From assembly GCA_963693315.1 (NCBI GenBank), contig OY856186.1, forward strand, positions 368,368,850 through 368,432,849: 64,000 bases of DNA. Reading direction: 5' to 3'. The notes under the pieces are model-generated. The model searched no databases and was not told the DNA's origin. It saw nothing but the letters and a program-made list of their open reading frames with translations. Below are positions 58,510 to 64,000 of this stretch, in pieces. The translations under genes and the position numbers were made by a program. Each line of letters opens with the position of its first letter. Position 1 is the stretch's first letter. The DNA comes from Diogma glabrata. Lineage: Eukaryota; Arthropoda; Insecta; Diptera; Cylindrotomidae.

Positions 58510-59656
58510 TAATTCTACCTTCCATAAATTTAAACAACTGCATTATATCTACATATAATACTTTGACTTTACAAACAAAACTGTTCATTATTTATGTAGA
58601 CAGAAAGATGTACTATTAATTGATATTGTGTGATGCAACAAAGCAATTTACTGAGAAAATACTAAAATATTATTGATTTAATTGTAGCACACATAAAAGC
58701 TTTTTTATTTGTTTTAACTTAAAGGTCGGAACCAAAAAAAAACAGCAAATCATTAGCGAATTCCTTTAAAAATCAAAATAGACCGTCATTACAAGACTAG
58801 GAGAAATGAAGATAGTGATGATATAACTACCATCACTTGCTGCTGTTCATTCTAGAAGAACGGAATATAGTCGAAAATCCTAAAATGCACGCTCTGGACT
58901 CTAGAATTCTCTAAAATTTGAGGGGGACTCAGCAGCTGGTTTGCATTCCAGTCGAAATGTCTGTTACGACAAACCAGCTACTTAATCCTCTCAAACATAA
59001 TCTAAAAAAAATTATCTAGTTAAACAGATTAAAACTAATATCGATGCTGGAGGCAGACTGCGAGCATCCAGATAACTACCTCTTCCCCAGTACTACAATT
59101 AAAATGATGATAAATTGTCTTAAGGACAATTAAAATTGGTGAAGGGAGGTTACGTTTGATTTTCTCGGATGTTGAGATTAGACTACCACTCTAAACTTTA
59201 CAAAACAAAACTGTTCATTATTTATGTAGACAGAAAGATGTACTATTAATTGATATTGTGTAATGCAACAAAGCAATTTACTGAGAAAATGCTAAAATAT
59301 TATTGACTTAATTGTAGCACACATAAATGCTTTTTTATTTGTTTTAACTTAAAGGCCGGAACCGAAATAAAACAGCAAATCATTAGCGAATTCCTTTAAA
59401 AATCAAAATAGGCAGTCGTTACAAAACTAGGAGAAATAAAGATAGTGATGATATAACTACCATCTTTTTCTGCTGTTCATTCTAGAAGAACGGAATATAG
59501 TCGAAAATCCTAAAATGCACGCTCTGGACTCTAGAATTCCCTAAAATTTGAGATTTGATTAAAATGATGATGAATTGTCTTAAGGACAATTAAAATTGGT
59601 GAAGGGAGGTTGCGTTTGATTTTCTCGAATGTTGAGATTAGACTACCACTCTAACC
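58510..59656. repeat. Tandem duplication, second copy with an internal deletion
   Basis: The block from about 58,571 (CAAAACTGTTCATTATTTAT) to 59,198 is repeated at 59,205-59,656. Matching runs include CAAAGCAATTTACTGAGAAA and GAAGAACGGAATATAGTCGA. The second copy lacks about 170 bp corresponding to 58,922-59,095, so the offset falls from about 634 to about 462 bp. A third, more diverged partial copy is at 60,482-60,680. The copies differ by a few percent. No protein or known element end was recognised. Confidence 0.85.
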
Positions 59657-60481
59657 TTACCAAAAGATACCGTTCAGAGAGTGAATCCCTCCTGGATCCT
59701 TTATAAGGGGTACCGCACCAGATCTTCAGTTTCTGCGAAAACAGTTGCACAAAACAAACTAGCAGTTTATAAAAAGATCCAATAAATTCACAAAAAATTC
59801 CATAACTTTCTTTTCTAAGAAAAAATAGCATAAAATATATCAAAATATATCAAATATAAAAAAGCTTACATTGTGAGTATAATTTGATGATCCACTTCAA
59901 AATCATCTAAATTGCTGCCAACTTCTTGTAACTACTTTAATAGTTCACCGTATAAAACATACGCAAATAAATGACTGGATGCTCCATTCAATCTATACTT
60001 CTAAGCCCCACCTACTAAAAACTAACAGTCATTAATCTTTTTGTAGTAATCATTACATGTACTGACCTTTTCGTAAATTTATTTTCTCGTCAATGCACCA
60101 ATACAATTGTCAGTCAATTTTTCAAAACATCTGGGTTACTTATCAGCATTTTGTGTTGTTCGAACCACAATTTTTATATCTAAGAAAAGTTTAGTTTTTT
60201 TTCTCCATAAACCAACAAACTAAAAACAAATTGTTTCTTTAGTTATTTTGTATTTTTAACAGAACAGCACAAATGGTAGGTATTTCAATGAAATTTGGTA
60301 ATACAATTTCAGCTTTTTATTTTTCAATTTTTATCTGCACATATGGAAGTTGAAAACTTTATTGATTACAAATTATACAATAATCTTAATGTTAACCATT
60401 TGATCAAAATTTACATAATCCTGTTGATCGAGCATCCCCATCATATCATATCAATATCAGATTTCTTTACGATTACCGACA
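59657..60481. other. AT-rich DNA, no gene seen
   Basis: Separates the duplication from its third, diverged copy. No feature is supported. Confidence 0.45.
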
Positions 60482-60680
60482 ATATTTCTACCTTCCATAA
60501 ACTTGAAAAACCGTATTATATCTACATATAATACTATGACTAAGTTACACAACTTGATATTGTTTGACGCATCAAAGCAATTAACCGAAATCAATGTTTT
60601 ATGTTATTTGAAATTTAAAGACCAGAACCGAAATAAATTAGCAAATCATAAGAGAATTTCCTAAATATGAATATTTTTAT
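60482..60680. repeat. Third, diverged copy of the 58.5-kb block
   Basis: Shares ATTATATCTACATATAATAC and the order TTGATATTGT, CAAAGCAATT, CCGAAATAAA, GCAAATCAT with 58,540-58,760, with indels and a lower identity than the adjacent pair. Confidence 0.6.
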
Positions 60681-60878
60681 TTTAGAGTAAAATTCGAAAT
60701 GTCTCTACTAATACAAAATTAATTTTTTGTGCATGTGTTATAAAAAAAATTATGATGGAAGAAAAATATAATTTAGTAAGTATTTACATAAGAATTTACA
60801 ACATGTGTCACAATACATAGAAAATAAAGTTAAAATACGAGAGAACGATTTTTTCTTCAAAAAGCAGGGTATCAAAAG

Positions 60879-60929
60879 CAGGGATTGGAACACGCGGGGC
60901 TATCGTTCCTGTAGATCAAAAATAAAAAA
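60879..60929 (+). repeat. Dispersed 51-bp repeat, copy 2
   Basis: Begins CAGGGATTGGAACACGCGGG and ends GTAGATCAAAAATAAAAAA; about 80 percent identical to 23560-23610. Confidence 0.55.
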
Positions 60930-63900
60930 CTATACAAATCAAGAAAAAATGTTTGTTCATTGCGGGATGCGGGCGTTTAATAAAAAATTGTAAATAAATT
61001 CTGATTACTTATTTCACTAAAGCTTGATATTATTGAATTTGCGTTTAGTTTTAATTTAAAAATGATTGTTAAATTAATGCCTAGAAAATTTTTAATGTCA
61101 TCAAATGTCTTCGAACCATAACAAAGATTTGTGTTCGAACTTCGAATCTAACAATAAAGTTGTTTATCTAGTTATTTCATTTTTGTCAACCTATGAATTT
61201 TCAAATTGTAAACGTTGCTACCATTCGTTAATTTTTGCATTTATACTGAAACAAAATCAATTAATCTAATATTTATATGATTAAATTTTTCTACCACACC
61301 TGTCTAATTAATTAAAATCGTTATTGTTATTATGGTTTGATTATGGGATGCTATTAATTCAGATGTCACTTTCAAACCTTTTTTTTATGTTTTGTTCAAA
61401 GAGTTCTTTGAATTTTTAAAAATTTTGATTATAATAAATTGATATATTAATTAGGCTTCCATGTTTATACATTAACAACTTTTAAAGAAAATATTTTTTA
61501 TCATATAAATAAAAGAGATAACATCTCAATCATAAATAAATCTAGCTGAATGATTATAATTAATTATGAAATTATCAGACAGAGTTTTTTTTTTTGGTCA
61601 ATCTTTCTTTTTTGGATTGAGTATTGTTTATTTAATTTAAAATAAAACCGCTCTTAAAATGCAATAGATTAAATTTAGAAAAAGATTGCCGAACTGATAC
61701 AGACAAAGATTTAATCGAATACTCGCCATGAACATGTTTTGAAAAATTAAAAAAAAATATCTGCATTTTAGCAATTTATTATAAAATTTAATAAAATTTA
61801 ATAAAAATGGTGGTTTAAATATTTTAAACACAGTTTCATATATATTACACGAGTGTATTTTTTTTTGAATAAAAATAACACGTGCCGCCAACTGATGATG
61901 ATTTTTTTGAGAAAATTGTAGATTTTTTTAAATATCTCATGAAATATGCAAATTAAAAAAAAAAATATAGAACCGTTTTTGTAGGATATTTAATTCTCTA
62001 CAAAAATGGTCTAGGACGTATAGTTCTGATGATATTTTGCAAAAACTTTTAAATCTACGTAGATCCATAGAAACATAAATAACAAGGATAAATAAAAATA
62101 TAGTCTTGAGAAGAAAAAAACAAAATTAGTAATTAGTAGTAATTAGTTTTTACGAGTTACGAAGAATTTCGATTTTTTTTTAAATATCAAATAGAAATAT
62201 ACGTTTTTATATATATATATTTTATTATACATATATATTTTTTTATTGTGTATATGATTTTTTTTATGTGTACATGATTCACTCGTATATCATTCAGCTG
62301 AAAATCCGAGATGACGGACATTGCAATAGGTAGAACTTTCTTGAAATCTTTAACCTGAAAGTAAAATAATGAAAGTATTAAAACATTTCAATCTGAAATT
62401 AGAATCCAGCAAATAAAAACAGTGTTTTGTGTTATATGTATTCTACATACCTTCTTCAGCACCTAAAGGTGAATACATATTCATCCTTTAATAAAACAAG
62501 AATGCCACTTCCGTTAAATTTTTCCACCGTATGAATTTAAACTGTTTGCCAAATCAATGTTCTATTTGTTCTGCCTACAGACCAATGATAGACAATAATT
62601 CACACTGTCTTCGGATTGAAAAAGATATTCGCATAACTTTTTATACACTTCGTTGATGTGTAGTTAATACTTTTGACATCATTTAGCATCACGTCAAAAA
62701 CAAAGTACATTTCATTACTTAAACTTATTCAATCTTCCAGAATATTTTGAATTATAGGACAATAATAATCGTACGGTTGGAGATTGGAGGTTGTTTAATT
62801 AATGATAATAAGCATAAATTGTTGAATGGGCATAATGTTAAAGTTTCACCACTTTTTCTATCGGTTTCAGTCTTTATTCGAATGCTGTTTTGAGGAAGTG
62901 GAATTGGTGGTGATTAAAATAATTTTTTGTTCATTACAGTAAAGTAACTACTTCTAGTGGCCTACTCAAATGTTGATCATTACAATTAACAATTTGACTG
63001 CAGTATTGACCTGTTTAAACACGTTTAGAGAACCATCCCTAATATCTAAAAAGAATTGTTTTGGGATTGCCGATTTGGAATTTCTAATTTATCTGGTTCG
63101 ATGTTCTAGCAACTGTAGAATAATTATCCAAAATAGCACTTCTCTAGATTTGCAAGATTGTCTTAAATGAGAGTTTGAGATTGTCTTAAATTTTGCAATT
63201 CTAATGTATTGTCCCTTTTGCTTCATCTTTATTTTAGTTGCCCCCAAAATAATTATGAGTTTAAGTTAGTCCTGATAACTCCATACTAAAAGTTGCCGTA
63301 CTTCGTTCCATCCTATTGACCAGGAAAGTTTGTAGCTATAAAAAGTGCAGCTATGTCATACTTAAAAAAAACAAAATGGTAAATTTTCAAGGCCATTATC
63401 AATAGTAAATAGTAGATTTGCTTAGTTATATTATTATTTTTGGTAATAACGTCAAATTCTAGAAGGCACATTATCAGGTACATTATCAAATCCTAGTTCA
63501 TGTGCAATAGCCGTTAAAGGAAAGTGCTTCCCGGTACATACAACGTTATATTTAGGACCAGAGTTGCCACAGCCTCAATTTTGGTTACGTCATCAGTACA
63601 GATTTATGTTTATACCCGCATATACAGGTGGAATTAGTTTATGATTGACTGCAATGGCATCTCAATCGTGGTCAGCTGGTCTAATCCTATAATATTCAAC
63701 ATGGATCAAATTTGGATCCTATGTTTTAACGCAATAGCAACCTAATAGTCTTTGACATCCTGACTAATGAGCCAGATGTCTCTTAGACCAGTTTTTTTCA
63801 GTTCAGTTAATACTTCTTTTTGGATCCAACCAAATATTAATTCCACGTCAAGATAGATTAAAAATTCAACTCTTGTGGTGGTAAAATGCAATATGGTATA

Positions 63901-64000
63901 CTAAATAGAATGTGTAAACCTAACGTAAAGAAACTTAACTCACATGGGCAAATAATTATCATTGCAGCTGAAAAAATAATCATGGGAGAAAATGCCCAGT
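60930..64000. other. AT-rich DNA, no gene seen
   Basis: No exon, RNA gene or complete mobile element is supported. Long A/T runs and TATATATA tracts occur near 62,200. The last 600 bp are less AT-rich and may hold an old element relic, but I found no readable protein. Confidence 0.45.

Noticed and set aside
1..64000. tRNA or rRNA genes
   Set aside because: Scanning by eye for B-box-like GGTTCGAATCC and rRNA-like GC-rich stretches gave nothing convincing; a tRNA search program would be decisive.

Overview
The window looks like AT-rich, intron-bearing arthropod DNA, most likely from an insect. The evidence is one spliced exon of a conserved secreted protein (BMPER/Crossveinless-2 type), BEL/Pao, Ty3/Gypsy, Jockey and CR1-like retroelements typical of insects, and no bacterial-style gene packing. 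I cannot tell the order or species. Almost everything recognisable is mobile or repetitive DNA; most short open frames are chance AT-rich frames or products of tandem repeats.

Region by region. 1-9.7 kb: a possible small LTR with a tRNA-Lys-type primer site (about 1.0-1.17 kb), a complete non-autonomous hAT transposon with an exact 8-bp target duplication (2,036-3,290), a 7-bp satellite (4.9-5.7 kb) and a 9-bp satellite (7.8-9.65 kb). 9.9-13.3 kb: an unclassified repeat split by a 5'-truncated Jockey LINE. 15-18.5 kb: low-complexity DNA with LTR-like and promoter-like signals. 18,528-23,502: an LTR element with nearly identical 1,094-bp LTRs, an ATCT target duplication and no coding interior. 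24.3-24.6 kb: a foldback element. 27.5-33.9 kb: decayed Ty3/Gypsy sequence, a broken DDE-like transposase surrounded by six copies of a 14-bp motif, and a 2.3-kb long-inverted-repeat element that splits the Gypsy reverse transcriptase. 35.4-38.6 kb: further 9-bp arrays, two Helitron-like 3' ends and two large palindromes. 38.9-44.9 kb: a collinear CR1-like LINE (minus strand) split by about 2 kb that holds a second LINE fragment on the plus strand with a 25-A tail. 45,059-52,061: a young BEL/Pao element whose single gag-pol frame is interrupted by a 760-bp solo LTR. 52.1-53.7 kb: two tandem arrays. 55,034-55,310: the conserved host exon. 56.9-64 kb: a decayed Gypsy gag-protease-RT, a partly deleted tandem duplication, and AT-rich DNA.

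The only host gene I can support is the BMPER/cv-2-like exon. It has both a splice acceptor and a donor, so the DNA on either side is intron of that gene, at least locally. The remainder is a record of nested insertions whose order can be read: solo LTR into BEL, long-inverted-repeat element into Gypsy, Jockey into an older repeat, LINE into LINE. A recurring theme is 9-bp tandem arrays: four different 9-mers in five arrays, two of them lying just upstream of Helitron-like ends.
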